Shown here piece by piece: positions 44,304 to 52,738 of a DNA stretch of 64,000 nucleotides. The position numbers and the translations under genes are program-made. The notes below the pieces were generated by a model. The model saw nothing but the letters and a program-made list of their open reading frames with translations. It was not told the DNA's origin and searched no databases. Origin of the DNA: Siccirubricoccus sp. G192 (GTDB taxonomy: Bacteria; Pseudomonadota; Alphaproteobacteria; Acetobacterales; Acetobacteraceae); assembly GCF_019084075.1 (NCBI RefSeq), contig NZ_JAHREN010000001.1, forward strand, positions 1,275,501 through 1,339,500, given 5' to 3'. Positions within the stretch are counted from its first letter, which is position 1; each line of letters starts with the position of its first letter.

Positions 44304-44845
44304 CAGTCCAGGTCTGCCGCGAAGGCCAGGGCCGCCACGGCCTGGCGGGTCGAACGGGGCCGCCCGGCGGGCAATGGCGGGGGCAGTCCGGGTGTCGCCT
44401 TGGCGACGGCGGTGGCGATGAGCGGCAGTCCGCCAGGCACCTCCGCCGCGGGTCCGGGCCAATTTGCCCGGATCGGCAGGGCTGGCGACAGGGTACCGCC
44501 GAAGGCCTGGCGAATCAGGCGGAATTCCACCGCCGCGGCGGGCTGCGGCGGAGCCGGCGCAGCAACCATCACCGGCCGCATCAGCGGGATGACCCGGCCG
44601 TTGCCGGTGAAGGCAGGAGCAGCAGGCGTGGCGGCGATGGGCCGGATGCCGGCAACGGCCTCCGGCGCGGCCAGCAGGGTGGCTTCGGCGAGGGGGGGCA
44701 ATGCCGGGGTGGCTGGCGCCGGCGGGCCGGCAGGGGCGGCGCCGGCGCGGACCGGCCGGTTGCCGAAGTTCCGGTACCGCAGCCCCGGCACGCCGAAGGC
44801 AGCGGCAACCCGGACCACGTCGGTGTCCTGCCGTTCTGCACGCAT
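44303..44845 (-). CDS. Proline/alanine-rich cellulose-operon accessory protein (BcsO/BcsP/BcsR-like N-terminus)
   Basis: This 180-aa protein of low complexity has one conserved-looking part at the N-terminus, DVVRVAAAFGVPGLRYRNFGN, similar in pattern to the short motif of BcsP/BcsR/BcsO proteins (D-V-x-F followed by G...Y..F). The rest is a long Pro/Ala linker (PAPATPALPPLAEATLLA) and a helical end RSTRQAVAALAFAADLD. It overlaps bcsQ by 4 nt. The role is probably assembly of the synthase. A G7 run at 44692-44698 is in frame here. Confidence 0.7.
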   Translation of the reverse strand: MRAERQDTDVVRVAAAFGVPGLRYRNFGNRPVRAGAAPAGPPAPATPALPPLAEATLLAAPEAVAGIRPIAATPAAPAFTGNGRVIPLMRPVMVAAPAPPQPAAAVEFRLIRQAFGGTLSPALPIRANWPGPAAEVPGGLPLIATAVAKATPGLPPPLPAGRPRSTRQAVAALAFAADLD

Positions 44846-44879
44846 GAGGTTGATTCCCTGGTTCGCCTAGAGGTTAAAT

Positions 44880-44893
44880 TCACGCTTCCGTGA
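44880..44893. promoter_or_regulatory. Small inverted repeat in the bcsZ-accessory gene gap
   Basis: TCACG-CTTC-CGTGA is a perfect 5-bp arm palindrome in an AT-rich 86-bp gap between the bcsZ stop and the start of the downstream accessory gene. It may be an operator, processing site or weak terminator. Evidence is the symmetry and base composition only. Confidence 0.3.
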
Positions 44894-44931
44894 GTAAATT
44901 CCAGTAGAAAATCGCCAAGCGCCTGGGATGC

Positions 44932-46017
44932 TCAATGTGTAACTCTTGCGGCATTCAACCCAAGGTCCCTGGCGGCCATACCAACCAGCAGGATCAGCGC
45001 CGCCGCGTAATAATCCGCTGCGGCCTGGACCGAAGGGATGGCGACCGGCAGACCGGGGGTTGCAACCGCGGCGGCCAGGGAGGCGATGGCGCGCACACCC
45101 GGGGAGGCCGGGAATCCGGCCACCGCATCCGTTGCCAGATCGGCCCAGGCGGGCGGGCCGGCCTGGGCCGGGTCGGACCAGAAGGTCCGGGCCGCCGCCA
45201 CCGCCGGTTCCGCGCCATGCCCGGCCCAGGCGAGCAGCAGCGGAATCCGCACCGCGTCGAAGGAGAAGCGCGGCGGCCAGCGGGACGGCAGGGCAAGGGG
45301 GCCGCCGGCCCGGCGCACCGTCAGCCAATCCGGCGGCAGCCCCCAGCGGCCGAAGCGTGCTTGGCGGAGAAGGCCGAGGCCATCCAGCGTGAGGCGGTTC
45401 CAGCGTGGGTCCGGCACGGCGTGGGCGAGCGCGGCATAGGCCGGAAAGACGAAATAGGAGGGGTTGACCACCAATCCCGCGGCCATTTCAAAGCCATGCA
45501 CGCCGGGCAGCAGCAGCAATTGCCCGGCGGCCTCGCGCGGCAGCAGGCGCAGGATGTCGCGGCCGATGGCTGCGCCGGCCGCTTGCAGGGCGGGGTCCCG
45601 CCAGCGCTCGGCGGCCCGCAGCAGGGCCCAGGCGATGTAGAGGTCGCCATCCGTCGCGTTGTTGGGGTCATCCACCGGCGGGGTCGCGCCCGGCCGGTAG
45701 CGCCAGGAAAACAGGGAGTCGGTCCGCCGCCGGAGGGTCTTCTGGGTCCAGTGGAGCACCCGGTCGAAACTGGACCGGTCGCCATGCCCGGCGGCCAGCA
45801 GCAGCGCCCAGCCCTGGCCCTCGGAATGCGAGACCCGGCCATTCGCGGTATCGATGACGCGCCCATCCGGCTCCATGAAGCGCCGCTGGAATTCCTGCCA
45901 GTTCTGCTGGTCCGGCGCTTCCGCCCCGGCAACCCGGCCTTGGGGCGATCCAGGCAGCGCCGGCGCCAGCGTGGCGACCAGGGCGCCGAGCGACCGCCGC
46001 TTCACCGGGGGGCGCAT
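44932..46017 (-). CDS. bcsZ: Endo-beta-1,4-glucanase, GH8 (BcsZ/CMCax)
   Basis: This 361-aa GH8 endoglucanase lies upstream of the cellulose synthase genes, as cmcAX does in Komagataeibacter. It has the catalytic acid in VSHSEGQGWALLLAA and the base in NNATDGDLYIAWALLRAAE, plus VNPSYFVFPAYAALA and FDAVRIPLLLAWAG. The N-terminus from ATG 46017 (MRPPVKRRSLGALVATLAPA) works as a signal peptide. Cellulases of this operon trim tangled glucan chains and are needed for normal fibre formation. Confidence 0.9.
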   Translation of the reverse strand: MRPPVKRRSLGALVATLAPALPGSPQGRVAGAEAPDQQNWQEFQRRFMEPDGRVIDTANGRVSHSEGQGWALLLAAGHGDRSSFDRVLHWTQKTLRRRTDSLFSWRYRPGATPPVDDPNNATDGDLYIAWALLRAAERWRDPALQAAGAAIGRDILRLLPREAAGQLLLLPGVHGFEMAAGLVVNPSYFVFPAYAALAHAVPDPRWNRLTLDGLGLLRQARFGRWGLPPDWLTVRRAGGPLALPSRWPPRFSFDAVRIPLLLAWAGHGAEPAVAAARTFWSDPAQAGPPAWADLATDAVAGFPASPGVRAIASLAAAVATPGLPVAIPSVQAAADYYAAALILLVGMAARDLGLNAARVTH

Positions 46018-46360
46018 GCGGGCCAACTCATCCAGTGGCTCGGTGGCACGGGTATTGCCGGCCTGGGGCAGCCAGGCGAACTCCGCCTGCATGTCCGGGA
46101 AGGCCTCCAGACCTGATGTCTGGGCGCAGCGGATTGCGGTGTGATCTGGAATGTTCCCCGCCTGTGGCCGAGCGCATCGCTGCCGGTGAAATCTTCCTAG
46201 CAGTCTCAACCACAGGGTCAATCTCGAAGAGGATTCGCCCGCGATACGGGTGCTGCCCTCCCGGGTCTCCCGGGACCGCTGACAGGCGGTCGCGGGCTGG
46301 CCGCGCGCGGCCGCCTCGTCCCGCCAGGAGCCCCCTGCTGCCCCTTCCGGCGCCCTTCGC
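46018..46360. other. Leader region of the cellulose operon
   Basis: No gene recognised. An open minus-strand frame continues upstream of the bcsZ ATG but is not protein-like. The region separates bcsZ from the Bug gene, which reads towards it on the same strand. Confidence 0.5.
46194..46221 (-). promoter_or_regulatory. Candidate sigma70-type promoter for bcsZ
   Basis: On the minus strand TTGACC (46216-46221) and TAGGAA (46194-46199) are separated by 16 bp, about 175 bp upstream of the bcsZ ATG. The -35 is close to consensus and the -10 is weak. This is a visual match only. Confidence 0.25.
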
Positions 46361-47329
46361 CTATTCGCCCCGCAGGCCGGCAGTGCGGATGAGGTCGCCC
46401 CAGAGCCGCTTGTCCCGGGCGATGCGCTCGCGCAGTTCCTCCGGCGTGCCGAGCAGCACATCCATGCCGTTCTCGGCCATGCGGCGGCGGAAATCAGGGT
46501 CGTCGCGGATCGCCAGCAGGGCCTCGGTCCAGCGGGCCATGGCGGTGCGGTCCAGATTGCCGGGGCCGGCCAGGCCGAACCAGTTCACCACCTCATAGCC
46601 CGGCACGAAGCTGGCCATGACCGGTGCGCCGGGCGCCAGCGGGCTCGGCTCCGGGCTGCCGATCGCCAGCGGGCGCACGCCGCCCTGGCGGACCTGGCCG
46701 TAGACTTCCGGGAAATTGCCGAAATACATATCCACCTCGCCAGCCACCACGGCGAGCACCGCCGGCGCGCCGCCGCGATAGGTGATGCCGAGGATGTCGG
46801 TGCCGGTCATCGTCTTGAACAATTCCGCCGCCAGGTGCTGCGACCCGCCGCTGCCGGCCGAGGCATAGGTCAGCTTGCCGGGATTGGCCCTGGCATGGGC
46901 AATCAGCTCCGGCACGGTGGCGAAGGGCGAGCGGAAGCTGCCGATCAGCATGTTCGGGATGCCGCAGCCATTCGACAGCGGCGTGAGGTCGCGGTCCGGG
47001 TCGATCGGCATCACCTGCCCCGGCAATTGCCCCATCACCGCCTGCACGCCCATGGAGGTGGCAAAGACATTGTGGCCATCCGGCGCCAGGGAGGAAACCG
47101 CCACGGCACCCACCAGACCGCCGGCACCGCCACGGTTCTCGACGATGACGCGCTGGCGGAAGCGCGGCTGCAGCTTCTCCGCCAGCAGCCGGCAGAAGAG
47201 GTCGCTGGTGCCGCCCGGCGGGGCGCCGCTGATGATGCGGATATCGGCGCCGGGGAAGGTGCTGGCGTGGCCGATGCGCGGCGCCGCCAATGCGGCGGGC
47301 ATGCCGGCCAGCAGGGTCCTGCGTCGCAT
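46361..47329 (-). CDS. Bug-family tripartite tricarboxylate transporter substrate-binding protein
   Basis: This 322-aa receptor has the signal RRRTLLAGMPAALAAPRIGHA, then FPGADIRIISGAPPGGTSDL, RVIVENRGGAGGLVGAV, LTYASAGSGGSQHLAAELF and ITYRGGAPAVLAVVAGEVD. GGGAGG lies before ATG 47329. It is the last gene of the operon with monooxygenase, CoA-transferase and amidohydrolases, so it probably imports their substrate. Confidence 0.9.
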   Translation of the reverse strand: MRRRTLLAGMPAALAAPRIGHASTFPGADIRIISGAPPGGTSDLFCRLLAEKLQPRFRQRVIVENRGGAGGLVGAVAVSSLAPDGHNVFATSMGVQAVMGQLPGQVMPIDPDRDLTPLSNGCGIPNMLIGSFRSPFATVPELIAHARANPGKLTYASAGSGGSQHLAAELFKTMTGTDILGITYRGGAPAVLAVVAGEVDMYFGNFPEVYGQVRQGGVRPLAIGSPEPSPLAPGAPVMASFVPGYEVVNWFGLAGPGNLDRTAMARWTEALLAIRDDPDFRRRMAENGMDVLLGTPEELRERIARDKRLWGDLIRTAGLRGE

Positions 47330-47360
47330 GATGCTGCCTCCCTCGATCCTTGCGCCCTGG

Positions 47361-48467
47361 TCAGCCCAGCCGGAACACGGCCCGCGCATTCTCCGCGAAG
47401 AGCATCCGGCGCTCTGCCTCGCTCATCGTGATCTTGAAGGCGAAGCGCGGATCGTCGGAATCCCAATGCGGGTAGTCGGAGGAGAAGAGCAGCCGGTCCC
47501 AGCCGATCCAGTCCAGCAGGTGGCGCAGATCCCCAGGATTCTCCGGCTCCTCGACCGGCTGGGTGGTGAACCAGATGTTCCGCTTGATGTAGAAGCTCGG
47601 CGGGTGCTTCAGGTGGGGCACCTCGCTCCGCAGCACCTCCCAGTGGCGGTCGAGGCGCCAGGTGAGCGAGGGCACCCAGCCGAAGCCGCCCTCGATCACC
47701 ACGACCCGGAGCTCCGGGAAGCGCTCGAAGACCCCCTCCAGCACCAGGCTGCTCACCATGGCGGCCATGGTCATGGCAACCGCCTGGTGTTCCTCGAAGT
47801 AATAGCTCGGCGCGCCGCCGCCGGTCACCGCATGGCCGGGCATGCCGTTGTTGTGCAGGCCGAGTGGCAGGTCGTGCTGCGCTGCCGCCTCGAAGATCGG
47901 CCAGTAGCGGCGGCGGCCGAGCGGCTCATTGGTGCGGGTCGCCATCTGCACAGCACGAAAATCGCGGTTGCCGGCGCAGCGCCGGATCTCCGCCACCGCG
48001 CCGGCGGGGTCATCGGTCAGCACATTGATGGCGGCCTTCAGCCGGGGCTCGCGCGAGGTCCAGCAATCCACCTGCCAGTCATTCATCGCCTGGCACATGG
48101 CATTGCCGAAACCGAGGTTGCGCTCGTCGATTCCGCGTGGCCGCAGGGGAAACAGCAGCCCGTATTCCAGGCCATGCGGGTCGAGATGCTGGGTGCGGAG
48201 GAAGTCGAGGTCGCTGCCGGGCGGCCCGCCGGCGGGCGGCCAGGCATCGCGCCGCGACAGGGCGGGCGCGGCCTTCGGATAGGGCATGGAATCCAGGAAG
48301 GGCTGCCGCAGCCGGTGGCCATAGACCTGCCAATGCTCCTGCCAGGCGCGCGGCAGGTAGCGCCCGATCTCGTCGCGGTCGCGCGGCACCGGATGCACGT
48401 CGCAGTCGATCACCCGGAGCCGGGAGGCCGGCTCCGCCAAGGGCCGCGCGAGGGTCGAGCTGCTCAT
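47361..48467 (-). CDS. Amidohydrolase family 2 protein (ACMSD/resorcylate decarboxylase-like)
   Basis: This 368-aa metal-dependent TIM barrel has the N-terminal metal motif VIDCDVHPVPRD (D-x-H), LPLGLHNNGMPGH, VVVIEGGFGWVP and LLFSSDYPHWDSDDP (C-terminal Asp). Members decarboxylate or hydrolyse aromatic or cyclic acids. It overlaps the upstream paralogue by 4 nt. The start ATG 48467 gives MSSSTLARPLAEPASRL. Confidence 0.88.
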   Translation of the reverse strand: MSSSTLARPLAEPASRLRVIDCDVHPVPRDRDEIGRYLPRAWQEHWQVYGHRLRQPFLDSMPYPKAAPALSRRDAWPPAGGPPGSDLDFLRTQHLDPHGLEYGLLFPLRPRGIDERNLGFGNAMCQAMNDWQVDCWTSREPRLKAAINVLTDDPAGAVAEIRRCAGNRDFRAVQMATRTNEPLGRRRYWPIFEAAAQHDLPLGLHNNGMPGHAVTGGGAPSYYFEEHQAVAMTMAAMVSSLVLEGVFERFPELRVVVIEGGFGWVPSLTWRLDRHWEVLRSEVPHLKHPPSFYIKRNIWFTTQPVEEPENPGDLRHLLDWIGWDRLLFSSDYPHWDSDDPRFAFKITMSEAERRMLFAENARAVFRLG

Positions 48468-49534
48468 GACGGGACCTCCTGCAACCGCGGGAAGGTGTCC
48501 AGCGGATTGTCCAGCATCAGCTTCCGCGCGAGGCCGGGCGGCAGGCCGGCGGGCAGCGGGTCGTCGCCCTCGAAGCGCCAGTGTGGCCAGTCCGTGGAAT
48601 AGAGCAGCATGTCGTCGCTGCCGATCTGCTCCAGCACGCGCCCCAGCATCGCCGGGTCGGGCGGCGCGTCGGTGGGCTGCAGCGTGACGCGCACGCGGTC
48701 CCGCAGGATCTCGGCCGGCGAGCGGTCCACCCAGGGGATCTCCTTCCGCATCGCCCGCCACATCTTGGTGCCGCGCCACATGAAATTCGGCAGCCAGGTG
48801 AAGCCGGATTCCAGCAGCACCACGCGGAGCGCCGGGAATTTCGTGAAGACCCCCTCGGCGATCAGGCTGAGAAGCTGGCTCTGGAAGGTCTGGGCGAATG
48901 AGACATGCTCCTCGATGAGGAAGGAGGGCCAGCCGGTGCCGGTCGGTGCCTGACGGAGCGCGCTGCCGGCATGGATGCCGACCGGCAACCCATGCCGTTC
49001 CGCCGCCGCGTAGATCGGCCAGAGCGACCGCCGGCCGAGCATCAGCTCATGCCCCGCCGGCAACAACACCATGACGAAGCGCCGGTCCGGGGCACGGCGC
49101 TCGATCTCCTCCACCGCCAGTTCCGGGCTTTGCAGCGGCACCACGATGGAGGCGCGGAGGCGGGGTTCGTGGTCCAGCCATTCGCGCGCGATCCAGTCAT
49201 TGGTTGCGCGGCAGATGGCGGCGCCGAGATCCTCGCTGAACATCATCGGCCCGCCATAGAGGCAATGGCCGATCGCGAAGCTGGTCCGGAAGGGATCGAG
49301 CAGTTGCGAACGGAGCCGGCCGAGATCCGAGCCCGGCTTGCTGCCCGGCCGGTGCCAGTCCGGCCGGCAACTGATCGGCGCCTCGGGCGGATAGAGCGCG
49401 AGGTCGAGCCCGTCTATGCCACGGCTCTCCACCACCTCGCGCCAATGCGGGTCGAAATGCGGCAGGAGGGCCGCCATGCCGGGCACGGCCGGATGCACGT
49501 CGCAATCAATCGGGCCAAGGGCGCCGGACACCAT
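48464..49534 (-). CDS. Amidohydrolase family 2 protein (second paralogue)
   Basis: This 356-aa protein is clearly related to the downstream gene: PIDCDVHPAVPGM, LPVGIHAGSALRQ, VVLLESGFTWLPNFMWR and MLLYSTDWPHWRFEGDDP. The two paralogues may form a hetero-oligomer or act on successive substrates. GGGGAGAAGCG precedes ATG 49534; the C8 run upstream at 49555-49563 is outside the coding part. Confidence 0.87.
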   Translation of the reverse strand: MVSGALGPIDCDVHPAVPGMAALLPHFDPHWREVVESRGIDGLDLALYPPEAPISCRPDWHRPGSKPGSDLGRLRSQLLDPFRTSFAIGHCLYGGPMMFSEDLGAAICRATNDWIAREWLDHEPRLRASIVVPLQSPELAVEEIERRAPDRRFVMVLLPAGHELMLGRRSLWPIYAAAERHGLPVGIHAGSALRQAPTGTGWPSFLIEEHVSFAQTFQSQLLSLIAEGVFTKFPALRVVLLESGFTWLPNFMWRGTKMWRAMRKEIPWVDRSPAEILRDRVRVTLQPTDAPPDPAMLGRVLEQIGSDDMLLYSTDWPHWRFEGDDPLPAGLPPGLARKLMLDNPLDTFPRLQEVPS

Positions 49535-49678
49535 CGCTTCTCCCCGGAGGTGCAACCCCCCCCTTGCGCGCATCCTGGCCCGCGGTTGGGCCGGCAGCAA
49601 TGCTTCAGCCCGGCAAGCGGCGTGGCGCGCCCCGCCGGCCACCCCGGCCATGACGCGCAGCAGCGTGGCCCTGCGGCC

Positions 49679-50851
49679 CTATAGCGCCCGCGCTGCGCGC
49701 AGGGCCGCGACCTCCTCGGGCGAGAAGCCGAATTCGGCCAGCACCGCATCGGTATGCTCGCCCCGCTCCGGGGTCGGCCGCCGTGGCGATTCGACACCCG
49801 GCATCTGGATGGGCGAGCGCACCAGCCGGAGCGTGCCGAGCAGCGGATGCTCCACGCTCCAGGCCAGGCCGAGATGCTGCACCTGCGGGTCGGCGAAGAC
49901 CTGGTCCATGCTGTAGACCGGCCCGGCCGGCACGCCCGCCCGGTTGAGCCGCTCCACCCAGGCGGCGCTGCTGTCCTGCAGCAGCGCCGCCTGCAAGGCC
50001 GCGTTCACCTTGCCGCGGTTGCGCGAGCGCGCTGCCTCGGTGGCGAGATCGGGGTCCTGCGCCGCTTCCCCGATGCCGAGCGTCTCGACGATGCGGCGCC
50101 ACATCTCCTCGCCGCCGCCGGCCAGGTTGATGACGCCATCGGCGGTGTGGAACAGGCCGGTCGGCACGGTGGTCGGATGGTCGTTGCCGACCTGCCCCGG
50201 CACCTCGCCCGCCATGGTCCAGCGGGTGGCCTGGAAATCCATCATCGCCACCATGGATTCCAGCAGGCTGGTATGGACCCAGCGCCCCTTGCCCGTCCGC
50301 TCCCGCTCCAACAGGGTGGCGAGGATGCCGATGGCGCAGAACAGCCCCGTCGTCAGGTCCGCCACCGGGATGCCGGCGCGCACCGGTCCCTGGCCGGGCA
50401 GGCCGGTGACGCTCATCAGCCCGCCCATGCCCTGGGCGATCTGGTCGAAGCCGGGGCGCCGCGCATAGGGCCCGTCCTGGCCGAAGCCGGAGATGGAGCC
50501 GAGGATGATGCGCGGATTGATGGCGGCCAGGGCCTCGTAGCCGATGCCGAGGCGGGTCTTCACATCCGGCCGGTAATTCTCCACCACCACATCGGCCCGC
50601 GCCACCAGCCGCCGGAAACCCGCGAGACCGGCCGGATGCTTCAGGTTCAGCGTGATGCCGCGCTTGTTGCGGTGGACATGCTGGAAGTCCGGCCCGTGCC
50701 GCTCGCCGCCCATGCCCTTGCCGGTGTCGATCTCATCCGGCGCCTCGATCTTGATGCAATTGGCGCCCCAGTCCGCGAGCTGCCGCACGCAGGTGGGGCC
50801 GGATCGCACCCGGGTCAGGTCGAGGACCGTGATGGCGGAAAGCGGACCCAT
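49679..50851 (-). CDS. CaiB/BaiF (family III) CoA-transferase
   Basis: This 390-aa enzyme moves CoA between carboxylic acids. Seen: VLDLTRVRSGPTCVRQLADWG, RNKRGITLNLKHPAG, VVVENYRPDVKTRLGIGYE, ISGFGQDGPYARRPGFDQIAQ, and the catalytic Asp in IPVADLTTGLFCAIG. It follows the monooxygenase gene by 11 bp and precedes the amidohydrolases by 144 bp. Confidence 0.92.
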   Translation of the reverse strand: MGPLSAITVLDLTRVRSGPTCVRQLADWGANCIKIEAPDEIDTGKGMGGERHGPDFQHVHRNKRGITLNLKHPAGLAGFRRLVARADVVVENYRPDVKTRLGIGYEALAAINPRIILGSISGFGQDGPYARRPGFDQIAQGMGGLMSVTGLPGQGPVRAGIPVADLTTGLFCAIGILATLLERERTGKGRWVHTSLLESMVAMMDFQATRWTMAGEVPGQVGNDHPTTVPTGLFHTADGVINLAGGGEEMWRRIVETLGIGEAAQDPDLATEAARSRNRGKVNAALQAALLQDSSAAWVERLNRAGVPAGPVYSMDQVFADPQVQHLGLAWSVEHPLLGTLRLVRSPIQMPGVESPRRPTPERGEHTDAVLAEFGFSPEEVAALRAARAL

Positions 50852-50862
50852 GGCGGGCGCCC

Positions 50863-52530
50863 CTATTCCGCCGCCACATCGGCAATGGCATCGGGGGCGG
50901 TGAGGCGGAAACCCTCATAGCCCTTGCCGGCGATGTCGCTGCAGATCTGCCGATAGACCCCGACGCCGCCGATATAGGGCATGAAGACGCGCGGCTTGCC
51001 CGGGATATTCGCGCCCATGTACCAGGAATTGGCGGCGGGGTAGAGCGTGCGTTCCGCCACCTCGTTGCCATGCGCCACCCAGGCATCCTCGGCCTCGGCG
51101 GTGGCCTCGATGCAGGCCAGGCCGCGCGCGCGCAGGTGCCGGATGCAGTCGGTGATCCAGTCCACATGCTGCTCGATCGAGACGATCATGTTGCTGAGCA
51201 CCGAGGGGCTGCCGGGGCCGGTAATCATGAACAGGTTCGGGAAGCCGGCGGTCATCAGGCCGAGATAGCTGCGCGGCCCCTCGGCCCATTTCCCCGCCAG
51301 GCTGCGTCCGGCCCGGCCGCGGAGGTCGATCCGGGTCAGGGCGCCGGTCATGGCGTCGAAGCCGGTGGCGAAGACCAGGCTGTCGAATTCATGGGCGGAA
51401 TCGCGGGTCCTCAGGCCGGTGGGCGTGATCGCCTGGATCGGTGACCGGCGGACATCCACCAGGGTGACGTTGTCCCGGTTGAAGGTGGCGTAGTAGTCGG
51501 TATCGACGCAGATGCGCTTGGTGCCGATCGGGTGGTTGCGCGGCTGCAGCGCCTCGGCCACCGCGGGATCACGGAGCTGGGCGCGAATCTTCCCGCGCAC
51601 GAAATCCGCCGCGGTGTCGTTGGCGGCCTGGCTGGTCGCCAGATCCTTGAAGGCGGCCATGAAGGCGGTGCCGCCGGTTTCCCAGCGCCCCTCGTATTCC
51701 CGCTGCCGTTCTTCCGGCGAGACCTCCAGCGCCGATTGTTCGTTGAGCGGGTAGAGGATGCCGGTCCGCATCTCCCGCGCCTGCCGGCGGCGCGCGGCAT
51801 AGTCGGTTTTCCACAGCGCCTCGTATGCCGCATCCATCGGCTGGTTGCGCGAGGGGATGCTGAAATTCGGCGTGCGCTGGAAGACATGCAGATGCGCCGC
51901 CTGCGCCGCGATCACCGGGATCGCCTGGATGGCCGAGGAGCCGGTGCCGATGACCGCGACGCGCTGGCCGGTGAAATCCACCCCCGCATGCGGCCAGTGG
52001 CCGGTATGGTAGATGCCGCCCGCGAAGCTCTCGATACCGGGGATCTCCGGCATCCGCGCCGCCGAGAGGCAGCCGGTGGCCATGATGCAGTATTGCGCCG
52101 AGACCCGATCGCCGCGATCCGTCTCCACCAGCCAGCGGCCGCTCGCCTCGTCGAAGCGGGCGGCGGTCACGCGGGTCTCGAAGCGGATGTCGCGCCGGAG
52201 GTCGAAGCGGTCGGCGACATGGTTGGCGTAGCGCAGGATTTCCGGCTGGCCGGCGAAGCGCTCCGACCACTGCCATTCCTGCTGCAACGCCTCCGAAAAG
52301 GAATAGGAGTACTGCATGCTCTCGACATCGCAGCGCGCGCCGGGATAGCGGTTCCAGTACCAGGTGCCGCCGACCCCATCCGCCGCCTCGAAGACCCGGA
52401 CCGTCAGGCCGAGCCCGCGCAGCCGGTGCAGCATGTAGAGCCCCGCGAAACCGGCGCCGACGATGACCGCATCGGCCGTCGCGGCCGCTTGCCCGTGGAT
52501 GGCGTTCTGGTTCGGCTGCGCTGCGGACAT
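50863..52530 (-). CDS. Flavin-containing monooxygenase, Baeyer-Villiger type
   Basis: This 555-aa FAD/NADPH enzyme has VIVGAGFAGLYMLHRLRG (FAD), GVGGTWYWNRYPGARCDVES, the fingerprint FAGGIYHTGHWPHAG (fits FxGxxxHTxxWP) and VAVIGTGSSAIQAIPVIA (NADPH). It inserts oxygen next to a ketone to make an ester or lactone. First gene of the operon; the ester could be hydrolysed or decarboxylated by the amidohydrolases and activated by the CoA-transferase (inference). Confidence 0.92.
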   Translation of the reverse strand: MSAAQPNQNAIHGQAAATADAVIVGAGFAGLYMLHRLRGLGLTVRVFEAADGVGGTWYWNRYPGARCDVESMQYSYSFSEALQQEWQWSERFAGQPEILRYANHVADRFDLRRDIRFETRVTAARFDEASGRWLVETDRGDRVSAQYCIMATGCLSAARMPEIPGIESFAGGIYHTGHWPHAGVDFTGQRVAVIGTGSSAIQAIPVIAAQAAHLHVFQRTPNFSIPSRNQPMDAAYEALWKTDYAARRRQAREMRTGILYPLNEQSALEVSPEERQREYEGRWETGGTAFMAAFKDLATSQAANDTAADFVRGKIRAQLRDPAVAEALQPRNHPIGTKRICVDTDYYATFNRDNVTLVDVRRSPIQAITPTGLRTRDSAHEFDSLVFATGFDAMTGALTRIDLRGRAGRSLAGKWAEGPRSYLGLMTAGFPNLFMITGPGSPSVLSNMIVSIEQHVDWITDCIRHLRARGLACIEATAEAEDAWVAHGNEVAERTLYPAANSWYMGANIPGKPRVFMPYIGGVGVYRQICSDIAGKGYEGFRLTAPDAIADVAAE

Positions 52531-52738
52531 GGTTTCCCTTTCACGGCCCGGGGTGGTGCCCCGGATCCTGGCTGGAGGAAACCGGACATCGCCGGGCCCC
52601 TGATGTCAACGCCCGCGCACCAGGGGGCGCCGTGGCTGCCCGATCATGCCCTATCTGCCGGGCGCGGCGACGTGGCCGGAGCCGATGGGGACGGTTGCAA
52701 CAGCCCGATAGCCGCGCAAGCCCGCCTGCCTTGCGGCG

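Noticed and set aside
49555..49563. C8 run as another damaging indel
   Set aside because: It lies upstream of the best start (49534) of the amidohydrolase gene and so has no effect on coding.
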